A stretch of DNA of 64,000 nucleotides from Luteimonas sp. BLCC-B24 (GCF_028550595.1 NZ_JAQQGN010000005.1:1-64000); one strand, 5' to 3'. Numbered from the stretch's first letter, positions 27,157 through 36,961 are shown. Program-made: numbers and translations. The notes: generated by a model not told the origin, from the letters alone.

Positions 27157-27771
27157 TCACGGGTCGCGATCGAGCAGGCCGTCCACCTGCGCCGCGCGCA
27201 GTGCCTCGGGCGTGTCGACATCGCGCGCCAGCGCGGGTTCGCGCAGGCGGAACAGCGCGTTCTCGGGCAACGCGGCGAGCAGCGCGCCGAACCCGCGGTC
27301 GCCTGCCAGCGCCTCCACCTGCGCGAACAGCGCCGGCGACAGCACGGCCGGTGCGCCGGGACGCGCGCCGTGCATCACCGCCCCGCAGCCGGACGGCGCG
27401 GCGCCTGCGCCCTCGAGCAGTGCGCGCAGATGGCGTGCATCGAGCGCCGGCTGATCGATGCCGGTGACCAGCACCGGGCCGCGATGTCCCCGCAGCGCGC
27501 GTCCCGCGGCGCGCAGGCTGGCCGACAGCCCCGTGTGCCAGTCCGCAACCGCGTGCAGTTCGGCATGCGGGGGCCACGCAGGCCGCGCGGCCGCCACCGC
27601 GTCGCGCGATGCGCCGAGCATGACCAGCAGCCGGCAGGGACCGGTGTCGCCGACCAGGCGCACGGCGCGTGCGACCAGCGTCTCACCGTCACGCCGCAGC
27701 AGTTGTTTGGGCTGCCCGAGCCGCGTGCTGCCGCCGGCGGCGAGCACGATCGCCGCATGCGGTGCGGTCAC
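27157..27771 (-). CDS. MobA-like nucleotidyltransferase (molybdenum cofactor cytidylyl/guanylyl transferase type)
   Basis: A 204-aa protein starting at GTG. The nucleotide-binding start is AAIVLAAGGSTRLGQPKQLL, followed by VTGIDQPAL, the metal-binding Asp segment. This fits the MocA/MobA-like NTP transferases that attach a nucleotide to molybdopterin. The GTG overlaps the xdhC stop by 4 nt (GTGA). Pairing with XdhC points to maturation of a xanthine-dehydrogenase-type enzyme, but no such enzyme is in the window. Confidence 0.85.
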   Translation of the reverse strand: MTAPHAAIVLAAGGSTRLGQPKQLLRRDGETLVARAVRLVGDTGPCRLLVMLGASRDAVAAARPAWPPHAELHAVADWHTGLSASLRAAGRALRGHRGPVLVTGIDQPALDARHLRALLEGAGAAPSGCGAVMHGARPGAPAVLSPALFAQVEALAGDRGFGALLAALPENALFRLREPALARDVDTPEALRAAQVDGLLDRDP

Positions 27772-28790
27772 GTTCGACGACCGTGGCGCCAGGCCTGCAA
27801 CTGCGCGGCGATGCTCAAGGCGATGGCCTCGGCGCCCCGTCCGCCGAGATCCAGCCCGACCGGCGAATGCAGGCGCGCACGCAGCGCCGCGTGCGGCGCG
27901 CTGGTCAGCAGCCGGAACAGATCCTCGCAGCGCCGTCTCGGCCCGAGCAGACCGACGAAGGGAACGTGCGTCGCGGACAAGGCGTCGAGTGCATCGAGAT
28001 CGAGTTCGAAGTTGTGGTGCATCACCAGGGCAGCGTCGTAGGACGGCCCATCGACGAGTGCAGCCGCGACGCCGTCCGCGCGGTGCGTGTCCGCGAGCGC
28101 AGCGAGGGACTGCCAGCGTGCGCGCGCTTCGACGAGGGTGGTGCGCCATCCCAGGTCGCGCAGCAGCGGCAGCAGCATCGGCGTCTCGGGGCCACCGCCG
28201 CACAGCAGCAGCTGCGGCCGCGCGGCGGACGACAACGTCCAGGTCTCGACCGACATCCATCCGGGCGCGGCGGCGTCGAGGCGCCAGGCCTGGGCCTGCG
28301 CCCCGGCGCCGAGCGCGACGCGTCCGTCCTGCCCGATCGACCACCGCATGTCGCCGTCGCCGTCCAGCCACGCCTGCAGCGGCGCCTGCACACCCGGCAG
28401 CTGCGCGACCGGCAGCAGGGCCAGGCGCAGGCGCCCGCGGCAACCGAGCGCCGAGCCCGACAGCAGCGCGGCGTCGTCGCGGGTGTCGATCTCCATCCAG
28501 CCGATCCGCCCGCTGGCGGCCACCTCGCCGGCGCAGCGTGCGATCTCCGGCTCCAGGCATCCGCCGCTGAGCCAGCCCAGCTGGGTCGTCCCCGGCCCGA
28601 ACCGCGCCATCGCCCCGGCCCCCGCGTAGGTGGACCCGTCGGTCTCGAGCACCAGCGCCAAAGTGGCGGGGCTGCCCGCGCCTGCGGCTGCGCAGACGGC
28701 GGCGGCGACGACGTGGGCGGGCGCGGGGCGTGGCTGCGGTTCGCCGAGCGAGTCGGCGTCGGGCGCGTGCGGATCGGCGGAGGCAGGCAT
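27768..28790 (-). CDS. xdhC: XdhC/CoxI family molybdoenzyme maturation protein
   Basis: A 340-aa protein. The XdhC head shows VLETDGSTYAGAGAMARF and WLSGGCLEPEIARCAGEV; the C-terminal Rossmann domain shows LLLCGGGPETPM and VMHHNFELDLDALDALSA, ending in VGLLGPRRRCEDLF. XdhC proteins bind molybdenum cofactor and insert it, in sulfurated form, into xanthine dehydrogenase. ATG at 28790 rather than the 19-codon longer frame. A weak -10-like CAGAGT (28802-28797) lies 6 nt before the ATG. Confidence 0.88.
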   Translation of the reverse strand: MPASADPHAPDADSLGEPQPRPAPAHVVAAAVCAAAGAGSPATLALVLETDGSTYAGAGAMARFGPGTTQLGWLSGGCLEPEIARCAGEVAASGRIGWMEIDTRDDAALLSGSALGCRGRLRLALLPVAQLPGVQAPLQAWLDGDGDMRWSIGQDGRVALGAGAQAQAWRLDAAAPGWMSVETWTLSSAARPQLLLCGGGPETPMLLPLLRDLGWRTTLVEARARWQSLAALADTHRADGVAAALVDGPSYDAALVMHHNFELDLDALDALSATHVPFVGLLGPRRRCEDLFRLLTSAPHAALRARLHSPVGLDLGGRGAEAIALSIAAQLQAWRHGRRT

Positions 28791-28949
28791 CGCCGCACTC
28801 TGCCAGAGACGCCGCCCCGGCGGTGCCACGACGGCCCGGTCCGGCACTCCGATGAACGGCGCCCGGCTGTCATGCCACTGTCATTCGCCTGCGATAGCGC
28901 GGCCGCCGCCCCCGTCGTTAGCCTGCCCGGCCCTTCGCTGCCCCCGCCC

Positions 28950-30017
28950 ATGCGCCGCCTCGCCGCCCTCGCCCTTCTCTGCCTGCTGCTGGCCGGTTTT
29001 TCCTCGTGGCCCGGGCTGCCCAACACGCTGGCCGCGCACCTGGTCGCGCCGTCGGGCGCGTCGCCGTTGCTGCCGGTGGATCGCATCGAAGCCGCCTACG
29101 CGCGCCTGCCCGCGCGCAGCGGCCACGTGACGACCTCGGCCGGCGTGCGGCTGTTCTGGCGCGCGCTCGATCCCGGCGACTACCGCATGCGGTACACCTG
29201 GTCGCGCCCGGCCGACGATCCGCACGGCATCGCGTTCGACCTGGATTTCGACACGCCCACCGTTCCTGCGCCGGCGCCGCGCGGCACGGTCCTGCTGCTG
29301 CACGGCTGGATGATGGACGGCGGCTCACTGCTGCCGTGGTCGCTGGCACTGGGCCAGGCCGGCTATCGCACCGTCGCGATCGACCTGCGCAATCACGGCC
29401 ACTCCGGCCGGGGGCCGTCCGGCTACGGCACGCGGGAAGCACACGACGTCGTCGATGTCGTGGCCGCACTGCGCGCACGCGGCGAGATCACCGGGCCGCT
29501 GCATGTGTTCGGGGTGTCGTACGGCGCCGCGACGGCGCTGTTCGCCTCGGCCGATCCGCGCCTGGGCGCCGCGCGCATCGTCGCGCTGGAATCCTTCGAC
29601 AACGCCGGCGCGGCGATCCGCGCCATGGTGCCGCACATGCTCGACGAAACCGGCGGCGCATGGACCGCCCGGCTCACCCGCACCTGGCTGCGCTGGCGCA
29701 TCGATGCGCAGGTGGTGGATGCCGCCGTGGTCCGCGCAGGCGAAACGCTGGACCTGCCGCTGGACCAGGTGGACGTGGGCGCCGCCCTGGCCGGCACTCC
29801 GGCCTGCGTCCTGCTGGTGCACGGCAGCGCCGACCGCCACGTGCCGGTGGCCCACGGCCGCGCCCTGGCGGCGGCGGTGCCGGAGGCGCGCTATCTCGAA
29901 CTGGCCGGCGAGGATCATCTCAGCCTGCCGATGCAGCTCGAGCGCCTGGCGCCGTCGGTGATCGACTGGTTCGGCGCGCCGGCCTGTCCCACCACGGCAC
30001 GGGTGGCCGCCGGCTGA
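28950..30017 (+). CDS. Secreted or membrane-anchored alpha/beta hydrolase
   Basis: A 355-aa protein. N-terminal hydrophobic segment LAALALLCLLLAGFSSWPG (signal or anchor). The hydrolase fold has oxyanion HGWMMDGGS, nucleophile elbow GVSYGAA (Ser), Asp in HGSADRHVPV and His in GEDHLSLP, so the triad is complete. A cap region lies around residues 215-270. The substrate cannot be told; esterase or thioesterase are possible. It converges on rarD with only 11 nt between stops. Confidence 0.82.
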   Translation: MRRLAALALLCLLLAGFSSWPGLPNTLAAHLVAPSGASPLLPVDRIEAAYARLPARSGHVTTSAGVRLFWRALDPGDYRMRYTWSRPADDPHGIAFDLDFDTPTVPAPAPRGTVLLLHGWMMDGGSLLPWSLALGQAGYRTVAIDLRNHGHSGRGPSGYGTREAHDVVDVVAALRARGEITGPLHVFGVSYGAATALFASADPRLGAARIVALESFDNAGAAIRAMVPHMLDETGGAWTARLTRTWLRWRIDAQVVDAAVVRAGETLDLPLDQVDVGAALAGTPACVLLVHGSADRHVPVAHGRALAAAVPEARYLELAGEDHLSLPMQLERLAPSVIDWFGAPACPTTARVAAG

Positions 30018-30028
30018 GGGCGCCGGCC

Positions 30029-30940
30029 TCAGGCCTGCTGCGCGACGATCCGGCGACGCGACTGCAGATAGCCGTCGACCGCGAACACCACCAGCCCGGC
30101 CCAGATGAAACCGAAGCCCGCCGCGCGGTCCACGCCGAAGGCCTCACCGAAGAAGAACACGCCCAGCAGCAGCTGCAGCGTCGGCCCGATGTACTGCAGC
30201 AGGCCGATCGTGGTCAGCGGCACGCGCCGCACCGCGTAGGCGAAACAGATCAGCGGAATCGCGGTCAGCGCCCCGCCCATCACCAGCAACAGATCGGTGA
30301 CGCCGCCCCAGCGCAGCGAGAAAAACCCGCCGCCCCCCTGGCTCTCGAACCAGACCAGCGCCAGCACCGCCGGGCCGAACACGAACAGGTTCTCGACGCC
30401 GAGTCCCTGCACCGCTTCGACGGCCGCGAACTTGCGGATCAGGCCGTACAACGCGAACGAGGTCGCCAGGCACAGCGCGATCCACGGAAAGCTGCCGTAG
30501 TTGAAGGTCAGCCACAGCACGCCGCAGCCGGCCAGCACGACGGCGATCCACTGTGGCGGCGAAAGCCGCTCACGCAGGAACAGCACGCCGATCACCACAT
30601 TGAGCAGCGGATTGATGAAGTAGCCCAGGCTGGCCTCGACCACGTGTCCACTGTTGACGGCCCAGACGTAGAGGCTCCAGTTCGCCGCGATCAGCACGCC
30701 CGACATCGCCAGCATGCCGGCCAGACGCGGCTGGGCGAGGATCTCGCGCAGCCAGCCGCGGCCCTGGCGGAGGGTGAGAAAGGCCGCCACCAGGATCGCG
30801 CACCAGATCGAGCGGTGCAGCACGATCTGCAGCGACGGCACATGCCGCAGCAGATGCCAGTACAGCGGCATCAGACCCCAGATGACGAACGCGGCGACCG
30901 CGATCCACAGCCCGCGGCGGCTCTGCGCAGCGTCGATCAC
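30029..30940 (-). CDS. rarD: EamA-family transporter, RarD type
   Basis: A 303-aa protein with ten predicted membrane helices in two EamA repeats. FVIWGLMPLYWHLLRHVP and HRSIWCAILVA are RarD signatures. Substrate unknown (the E. coli gene was linked to chloramphenicol sensitivity). It starts with GTG at 30940 inside the stop of the preceding EamA gene (GTGA overlap), so the two are translationally coupled. Confidence 0.88.
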   Translation of the reverse strand: MIDAAQSRRGLWIAVAAFVIWGLMPLYWHLLRHVPSLQIVLHRSIWCAILVAAFLTLRQGRGWLREILAQPRLAGMLAMSGVLIAANWSLYVWAVNSGHVVEASLGYFINPLLNVVIGVLFLRERLSPPQWIAVVLAGCGVLWLTFNYGSFPWIALCLATSFALYGLIRKFAAVEAVQGLGVENLFVFGPAVLALVWFESQGGGGFFSLRWGGVTDLLLVMGGALTAIPLICFAYAVRRVPLTTIGLLQYIGPTLQLLLGVFFFGEAFGVDRAAGFGFIWAGLVVFAVDGYLQSRRRIVAQQA

Positions 30941-31875
30941 GCCTCCTCTCCGGCGACCGCTGCCGCGGGCGTCGGTGCAGCTTTCCTGGCGCGTGCGCGG
31001 CCGAGCGTGATCGCGACCACCGCGAGCAGGATCACCGCCATCGCGCCGAGATCGTTGACGTGGAAGCGCTCGGCCGCCAGCCATGCCCCGAGCAGCACCG
31101 CGATCGCCGGATTGACGTAGGCGTAGCTGCCGGCCAGCGTCGGGCGCACGTTGTGCAGCAGCCAGACATAGGCGGTGAAGCCGATGATCGAACCGAACGA
31201 GGTCAGATAGGCCAGCGACAGCGCGCCCTTGAGCGTCGGCCACGCATGGAAGCGCTCACCGATCAGCAGCCCCGCGGCGAGAATGATCACTCCGCCGGCC
31301 AGCATCTGCGCCGCCGCGGCCATGAACGGCGACGGCAGATCACGGCCCCGGCTCCACACCGAGCCGAACGCCCAGGCCAGCGGCGCGATCAGCAGTGCGA
31401 CCAGGCCCACCGGCGTGCCGGTCAGCGAGCTGCCGGCGTTGAGCCACAGCACCCCGACGAAGCCGATGGCCAGGCCCGCCCATTCGATCCTCGAAGGCCG
31501 GTCGCCGCGCATCGCCGAGAACAGCGCGATCCAGATCGGCGCCGAGGCGACCGCCACGGCGGCCAGGCCCGAGGACACGCTCTGCTCGGCGATGCAGACC
31601 ATGCCGTTGCCCAGGCCCAGCAGCAGCACGCCCATCGCCAGCAGCGTGGGCCATTGCGCGCGTGTGGGTGCGGGCACACCGCGCAGGCGCAGCGCCGCAT
31701 ACATCAGGCCGCCGGCCACCACGAAGCGCGCGCCCGCCATCAACAGTGGCGGATACCCGCCCTCGAGCGCGAAGCGGATCGCCAGATACGTCGACCCCCA
31801 GACGAGATAGACCGCCCCCAGCGCCAGCGCGATGGACAGAACCGAGGCGGAACGGGACACCGGCGCGACGCTCAT
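30937..31875 (-). CDS. yedA: EamA-family transporter, YedA type
   Basis: A 312-aa protein with ten predicted membrane helices in two EamA repeats. YLVWGSTYLAIRFALEGGYPP and SIIGFTAYVWLLHNVRPTLA are YedA signatures. Drug/metabolite transporter; substrate unknown. A TAGAAT -10-like box about 45 nt before the ATG on the minus strand may start the yedA-rarD unit. The tail after about residue 295 is charged and Ala-rich. Confidence 0.88.
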   Translation of the reverse strand: MSVAPVSRSASVLSIALALGAVYLVWGSTYLAIRFALEGGYPPLLMAGARFVVAGGLMYAALRLRGVPAPTRAQWPTLLAMGVLLLGLGNGMVCIAEQSVSSGLAAVAVASAPIWIALFSAMRGDRPSRIEWAGLAIGFVGVLWLNAGSSLTGTPVGLVALLIAPLAWAFGSVWSRGRDLPSPFMAAAAQMLAGGVIILAAGLLIGERFHAWPTLKGALSLAYLTSFGSIIGFTAYVWLLHNVRPTLAGSYAYVNPAIAVLLGAWLAAERFHVNDLGAMAVILLAVVAITLGRARARKAAPTPAAAVAGEEA

Positions 31876-32301
31876 GGGGATTCCGGGGGAAGACGAGACA
31901 CCCGCGCACGCGGGAGCGGAATTCTACGCCTGCGCCCTGTTGCACGGCTGGAACGGTGGTGTTGCAGCGGGATGGCGACGGGCGGGGTCGCGGCGCCGCC
32001 GCGCGCGCCGGACATGGAGACCGTTCCCTGCGAACGACGGCCCGCCGGTGGACGCGCGCACGCGCGAGGGGACCGGACATGCGCCATCCGTGGGAGCGCG
32101 CGCCCCTGCGAGGAGGACGTCGGGGCTCGGCGCGCATCGAAGCGACGGGATCGATGGGCGTTGCACACGCGATCGACTGCGTCCGACGCCGTGCCCCGCA
32201 CCGCAGGAGCGCCCGCGGACCTCGGCTGAAACGCACCCTGGCGCACGCGGGGCCCGCCGGAGCGCGCGAGGGCGTTCCTGCGGGAGCGGGCATGGCGCAC
32301 G
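31876..32301. other. Intergenic region between prc and yedA
   Basis: About 430 nt of G+C-rich spacer with no credible gene; open frames in several phases lack motifs and look like shadows. It carries the yedA promoter at its left end and ends at the prc terminator. Confidence 0.5.
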
Positions 32302-32332
32302 AAAAAACCGCCGCGATCGCTCACGGCGGTTT
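32302..32332 (-). terminator. Rho-independent terminator of prc
   Basis: On the minus strand, AAACCGCCG (32332-32324) pairs with CGGCGGTTT (32313-32305), followed by TTT (32304-32302). It lies 22 nt past the prc stop. Confidence 0.8.
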
Positions 32333-32354
32333 CGACGTCACACGGCTGCTCGCT

Positions 32355-34547
32355 TCAGCGTGCCCAGCGTCCCGGTGCGGTCGACACCGGCAGCACCGTC
32401 GCCGACAGCTGGCGATCCGCATTGAGCAGGCGCACCGCGTCGGCCAGGATGGCGGCCGATTCCCGCAGCAGCGGGTCCGGGCGCTCTTCGGCGGCCTTCT
32501 CCAGCCGGTTCTGCTGGGCGATCGCACGCTCGCTGGCCTGCAGTCCATCGTCGCTGGAGTCGTCGGCCAGCGGATCGAGCTCGAGTCCCAGCGCGCGACG
32601 CTCTTCCTGACGCGCCTGGCGCCGCTCGGCCTGGCGGTCGCGCTCGGCGCGGCGCTCGGCCTCGTTGAGCGAGACGTACTTCTTCTCGCGCTCGGCGCGG
32701 AACTCGGCGATGTCCTCGGCCCACCACACGAACTCGCGGTCGGTGGCGACCCGCGCCTCGTGCGAGGCCTCCAGCTTCGGCAGCAGCGAGGAGAAATCGC
32801 CGTACTGCGTATGCGGCACCGCGGCGATGCGGGTCCACGGCAGCGCGTTGTCGTAAGTGCTTTCGCCGAACTCGGTCGCGTCCACGGTCACCGGGAAGTG
32901 GATATCCGGCTCGACGCCCTTGTTCTGCGTGCTGCTGCCGCCGGGCAGGAAGAACTGCGCGATCGTCAGCTTGACCTGGCCGTAGCGCTGGGTCTCGTTG
33001 GCGGGCCAGCGGTCGAGGTCGACGAGATTCTGCACGGTGCCCTTGCCGAAGGTGGTCTCACCGATGATCAGGCCCCGGCCGTAATCCTGGATCGCGCCGG
33101 CGACGATTTCCGAGGCCGATGCCGAGCCGCGGTTGATCAGCACGGCCAGCGGACCGTCCCAGGCCACGCCCGGATCGCGATCGGCCTGCACGCCGACGCG
33201 GCCGCCGGATTCGCGCACCTGCACCACCGGGCCCTGGTCGATGAAGAGGCCGGTCAGCTCGACCGCCTCGTTGAGCGAGCCGCCGCCGTTGTTGCGCAGA
33301 TCCAGCACCACGCCGTCCACGCGCTTGGCCTTGAACTCCTCGAGCAGGCGCGCGACGTCACGGGTGGCCGAGGCATATTCGCCGTTACGGCTGCGACGGC
33401 CTTCGAAGTCCTGGTAGAACGCCGGCAGCTTGATCACGCCGATCTGCTTCTCGCGTCCGCCCGCCTCGTCGGCCGGCAGAGTCAGCGTCTGCGCCTTGGC
33501 GGCCTGTTCTTCCAGGCGCACGCGCGCGCGGGTGAGCGTGATGCGCACCGGCTCGCTGTCGAGCGTGGCCTCGGCCGGCACCACGTCGAGACGCACCTGG
33601 GTGTCCTTGGGGCCCTTGATCTTCTCGACCACGTCGTCGATGCGCCAGCCCACCACGTCTTCCATCGGCCCGCTGGTGCCCTGGCCGACGCCGACGATGC
33701 GGTCGCCGGGCTTGAAGCGGTTGCTCAGCGCCGCCGGGCCGCCGGCGATGACCTCTCGGATCACCACCACGTCGTCCTGCTTCTGCAACTGCGCGCCGAT
33801 CCCCTCCAGCGACAGCGACATGTTCTGGTTGAACAGGCGCGCGGCACGCGGATTGAAGTAATCGGTATGCGGATCGATGGCACCGGTATACGCGTTGAGG
33901 AAGCTGCTGAACGCGTCCTCTTCATTGAGCGAGGCGACCGTATTGCCCATGTTGAGATAGCGCCGGTCGAGCGTCTTGCGGATGTCCTCCGGCGTCTTGC
34001 CGGCCAGCTGCAGGCGCAGCCAGTCGTTGCGCACCGACTGCCGCCACAGCGCGTCGAGCTCGGCCGGATCGGATGCCCACTCGGCATCCTTGCGGTCGTA
34101 CTCCCAGCGGTCGTTTCCGGAGAAGTCGAAGATGTCCTGGCCGAGCAGGTCGCGCGCGTACTGGGTGCGTTCGGCCACGCGGGTCTTGTAGAGCGCGAAG
34201 ATTTCCAGCGCCGGCGCGATCTCGCCATTGCGCACCGCGACGCCCATGCGCGAGCGCAGCGGCTCGAAGCGGCTCACGTCCTGGCGGGTGAAGAACAGCT
34301 TGCCCGCATCGAGGTTCTCGAAATAACTGTCGAAGATCTCGCTCGACATCGTCGCGTCCATCGCCCGCGGGCGGTACGCGTAGCGGCTGTCCGACAGCAG
34401 GCCGTAGACCAGCTTGGACGCGGCCACCTGGTCGGCGCTCGGTGCCGCCGGCACATCCGTGATCGCGTCCGGGCGCGCCATCAGGGCAAGCGGCACGGCC
34501 AGCGCCAGGGCGATCACGGAAGCGGAAACGACGCGGGAAGCTTTCAT
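32355..34547 (-). CDS. prc: Tail-specific (C-terminal processing) periplasmic protease Prc
   Basis: A 730-aa protein. Signal peptide at about 1-24, Prc N-terminal helical domain, PDZ (about 235-325), then the S41 catalytic core: LDLRNNGGGSLNEA, the nucleophile Ser in INRGSASASEIVAGA and the Lys in IGETTFGKGTVQ. The C-terminal part has a charged coiled region (about 580-660). Prc trims lipoproteins and peptidoglycan enzymes such as PBP3 and MepS (family knowledge), which suits the envelope genes upstream. ATG at 34547 with AGGATC upstream; its own transcript ends at the hairpin just downstream. Confidence 0.93.
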   Translation of the reverse strand: MKASRVVSASVIALALAVPLALMARPDAITDVPAAPSADQVAASKLVYGLLSDSRYAYRPRAMDATMSSEIFDSYFENLDAGKLFFTRQDVSRFEPLRSRMGVAVRNGEIAPALEIFALYKTRVAERTQYARDLLGQDIFDFSGNDRWEYDRKDAEWASDPAELDALWRQSVRNDWLRLQLAGKTPEDIRKTLDRRYLNMGNTVASLNEEDAFSSFLNAYTGAIDPHTDYFNPRAARLFNQNMSLSLEGIGAQLQKQDDVVVIREVIAGGPAALSNRFKPGDRIVGVGQGTSGPMEDVVGWRIDDVVEKIKGPKDTQVRLDVVPAEATLDSEPVRITLTRARVRLEEQAAKAQTLTLPADEAGGREKQIGVIKLPAFYQDFEGRRSRNGEYASATRDVARLLEEFKAKRVDGVVLDLRNNGGGSLNEAVELTGLFIDQGPVVQVRESGGRVGVQADRDPGVAWDGPLAVLINRGSASASEIVAGAIQDYGRGLIIGETTFGKGTVQNLVDLDRWPANETQRYGQVKLTIAQFFLPGGSSTQNKGVEPDIHFPVTVDATEFGESTYDNALPWTRIAAVPHTQYGDFSSLLPKLEASHEARVATDREFVWWAEDIAEFRAEREKKYVSLNEAERRAERDRQAERRQARQEERRALGLELDPLADDSSDDGLQASERAIAQQNRLEKAAEERPDPLLRESAAILADAVRLLNADRQLSATVLPVSTAPGRWAR

Positions 34548-34728
34548 TCGGGATCCTGGAAAACGGCTGCGGTGATCATGCGACATGCGATCGAGCCTGT
34601 CGCGTGAACAGACTGCATGACAGTGCCGAAAGTTTCAGATCGCACGCATCCGACTCTACGGGCGCGGCGGGGCCGGGGTATGAACCGTGCCGATCCGGCC
34701 GACCGGCCGGCCCGCGTCGCGGCCGCCC

Positions 34729-35733
34729 TCAGGCGGCGACGCCGGCCCCGATGGCCTGCTGGTCGGCGTGGTAGGACGACCGCACCAGCGGACCGGACGC
34801 GACGTGGCTGAATCCCAGCGCCATGCCGTAGTCCTCGAGGGCCTTGAACTCCTCCGGCGTCCAGTACCGCAGCACCGGATGGTGGTGCGCGCTCGGCTGC
34901 AGGTACTGGCCGATCGTCACCATGTCGACGTCGTGCGCCCGCAGGTCGCGCAGCGTGCCCTGCACCTGCTCCATCGTCTCGCCGAGGCCGAGCATGATGC
35001 CAGACTTGGTCGGCACGTCCGGATGCTGCGCCTTGAACTTCTTCAGCAGATCGAGCGACCACTGGTAATCCGCACCCGGGCGCACGTTGCGGTACAGGTC
35101 CGGCACCGTCTCGACGTTGTGGTTGAACACGTCGGGCGGATCGGACTTGAGGATCTCCAGCGCGCGCTCCATGCGGCCCTTGCCGCGGAAGTCGGGCGTG
35201 AGGATCTCGATGCGGATGTGCGGCGACCGCGCGCGGGTCTCGCGGATGCAGTCGACGAAATGCTGGGCACCGCCGTCGCGCAGGTCGTCGCGGTCGACCG
35301 ACGTGATCACCACGTACTTCAGACCCATGTCGGCGATGGTGTTCGCGAGGTTCAGCGGCTCGCGCGCGTCGGGCGGCTTCGGCCGGCCGTGGGCGACGTC
35401 ACAGAACGAGCAGCGGCGGGTGCAGACCTCGCCCAGGATCATGAACGTCGCGGTGCCGTGGCCGAAGCACTCGTGGATGTTCGGGCAGCTCGCCTCTTCG
35501 CAGACCGTGACCAGGCGGTTTTCGCGCAACTTGGCCTTGAGCGCGGCGACCGCGCCGTTGGACGGGATGCGCACGCGGATCCACGAGGGCTTGCGCAGCA
35601 CCGGCGCGTCGGCGAACTGCACCGGCGAGCGCGCGATCTTGTCGCCGGCCACCTGTTTGACGCCGGCCTGCAACGACGGCGGCGGCGCGGCCACCACCTG
35701 CAGCGGAATCGATTTGTCGGCGGGTCGGGACAT
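34729..35733 (-). CDS. lipA: Lipoyl synthase
   Basis: A 334-aa radical-SAM enzyme that inserts two sulfurs into octanoyl groups bound to lipoyl domains. Both cluster sites are present: the auxiliary [12 protein letters not shown] and the radical-[11 protein letters not shown], followed by [20 protein letters not shown] and [11 protein letters not shown] are family landmarks. It is separated from lipB by 79 nt and has its own -10-like box (35766-35761), so it may be partly independent of the ybeD-BLUF-lipB unit. Confidence 0.97.
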   Translation of the reverse strand: MSRPADKSIPLQVVAAPPPSLQAGVKQVAGDKIARSPVQFADAPVLRKPSWIRVRIPSNGAVAALKAKLRENRLVTVCEEASCPNIHECFGHGTATFMILGEVCTRRCSFCDVAHGRPKPPDAREPLNLANTIADMGLKYVVITSVDRDDLRDGGAQHFVDCIRETRARSPHIRIEILTPDFRGKGRMERALEILKSDPPDVFNHNVETVPDLYRNVRPGADYQWSLDLLKKFKAQHPDVPTKSGIMLGLGETMEQVQGTLRDLRAHDVDMVTIGQYLQPSAHHHPVLRYWTPEEFKALEDYGMALGFSHVASGPLVRSSYHADQQAIGAGVAA

Positions 35734-35760
35734 GGCGCACCAGGGGACGGGCGGAGGGTC

Positions 35761-35789
35761 ATTGTAGGCGCCCGGTCCGGCACTGTCTT
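35761..35789 (-). promoter_or_regulatory. Putative lipA promoter
   Basis: On the minus strand a TACAAT -10 (35766-35761) is preceded by AAGACA (35789-35784, 4 of 6 with the -35 consensus) at a 17-nt spacing. The start codon is about 27 nt downstream. Confidence 0.45.
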
Positions 35790-35812
35790 GCCGGCGCCGG
35801 AGACGCTGCGTG

Positions 35813-36484
35813 TCATTCAGCCGGCGCGAGCACCGGTGCGGGCGCGTCGACGAGCGCGAGTCCGAACTGCGCGGCCAGGTGATCGAGCAACCGGGGCGCG
35901 ACACCCTCGAGCGAGGACGGACCGCCCAGATCGCCCAGCGACACCACCTGCAGGCCCTGATAGCCGCAGGGATTGATGCGCCGGAACGGCTCGAGATCCA
36001 TGGCGACGTTGAACGCGAGGCCGTGGAAGCTGCGGCCGCGGCGGACGCGGATGCCGAGGGCGGCGATCTTGGCGTCGGCGACGTAGACACCGGGCGCACC
36101 GTCGCGGCGCACGGCCTCGATGTTCCAGTCGCCCAGGGTGTCGATGATCGCCTGCTCGATCCGGCACACGTAGTCGCGCACGCCGATCTTCAGCCGCGGC
36201 AGATCCAGCAGCGGATACACCACCAGCTGGCCCGGCCCGTGGTAGGTCACCTGACCGCCGCGATCGACCTGGACCACCGGGATGTCGCCGGGCGCGAGCA
36301 CGTGCTCGGGCTTGCCGGCCTGCCCCAGCGTGAACACCGGATCGTGTTCGACGACCCAGAGCTCATCGGGCGTCGCGGCAGCGCGCGCGTCGGTGAAGCG
36401 CTGCATCGCCCGCCACACCGGGACATAGGGCTGACGGCCGAGCCGGCGCACGTGCGCGGGGCGGATGTCGGGCGCCAGGCTCAT
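35813..36484 (-). CDS. lipB: Octanoyl-[acyl carrier protein]:protein octanoyltransferase
   Basis: A 223-aa enzyme that moves octanoate from acyl carrier protein to lipoyl domains, the step before LipA. Motifs: [20 protein letters not shown], the catalytic Lys in [13 protein letters not shown], and the catalytic Cys in [11 protein letters not shown]. The ATG overlaps the stop of the BLUF gene by 4 nt, so the photoreceptor and LipB are translationally coupled. Confidence 0.95.
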   Translation of the reverse strand: MSLAPDIRPAHVRRLGRQPYVPVWRAMQRFTDARAAATPDELWVVEHDPVFTLGQAGKPEHVLAPGDIPVVQVDRGGQVTYHGPGQLVVYPLLDLPRLKIGVRDYVCRIEQAIIDTLGDWNIEAVRRDGAPGVYVADAKIAALGIRVRRGRSFHGLAFNVAMDLEPFRRINPCGYQGLQVVSLGDLGGPSSLEGVAPRLLDHLAAQFGLALVDAPAPVLAPAE

Positions 36485-36945
36485 CGCGCGTGCACCAGGC
36501 GAAGGCCGCCGGCGCCGTGTGCGTCGACCGGCTCGCCGCCCAGGAATGCGCGCAGGCTGGCGGCCACCGGATCGGCGCCCGCCCCCTCGAGCGCGCGCAG
36601 CGCGGCGTGATCGGTCTCGATGCCGACGAAGGCCAGGGCCCCGTCGCCGAGCGGCGCCTCGGCCCAGGCCATGCGCCAGTCGGGCAACAGCCGCGTCGCC
36701 CGCTCGCGGCGGATGACCAGTTGCACGCCGCAATGGCGCGGGTCCTGGACGATGCGCGAGTACAACGCCTCGACGGCGGTCACCGGCCCTTCGAGCAGCT
36801 GCATGAACAGCCCGTCGCGCAGGAGCAGCACGCCGCCGACATCGCAGCCCGCGTTGTGCGCACGCGACTGGTGCAGCAGACGGATCATGTCGGCCGCGGT
36901 GAATTCGTACAGCTGGCCGCTGCGGTAGAGCAGCTGGCGGATCAT
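36481..36945 (-). CDS. BLUF-domain blue-light photoreceptor protein
   Basis: A 154-aa protein with one BLUF domain (about 2-95), which binds FAD and signals blue light. Residues matching the AppA photocycle set are all present: Tyr7 (LLYRS), Asn31 (SRAHNAG), Gln49 (LFMQLLEGP), Trp90 and Met92 (DWRMAW); DPRH (68-71) is also conserved. The C-terminal about 55 residues carry no known output domain, so it probably acts by protein contact. It lies between ybeD and lipB, 16 nt after ybeD and overlapping lipB by 4 nt. That is an unusual place for a photoreceptor and could link light to lipoylation, or may be only an operon passenger. Confidence 0.88.
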   Translation of the reverse strand: MIRQLLYRSGQLYEFTAADMIRLLHQSRAHNAGCDVGGVLLLRDGLFMQLLEGPVTAVEALYSRIVQDPRHCGVQLVIRRERATRLLPDWRMAWAEAPLGDGALAFVGIETDHAALRALEGAGADPVAASLRAFLGGEPVDAHGAGGLRLVHAR

Positions 36946-36961
36946 GCTGCGTGCACGGCGC

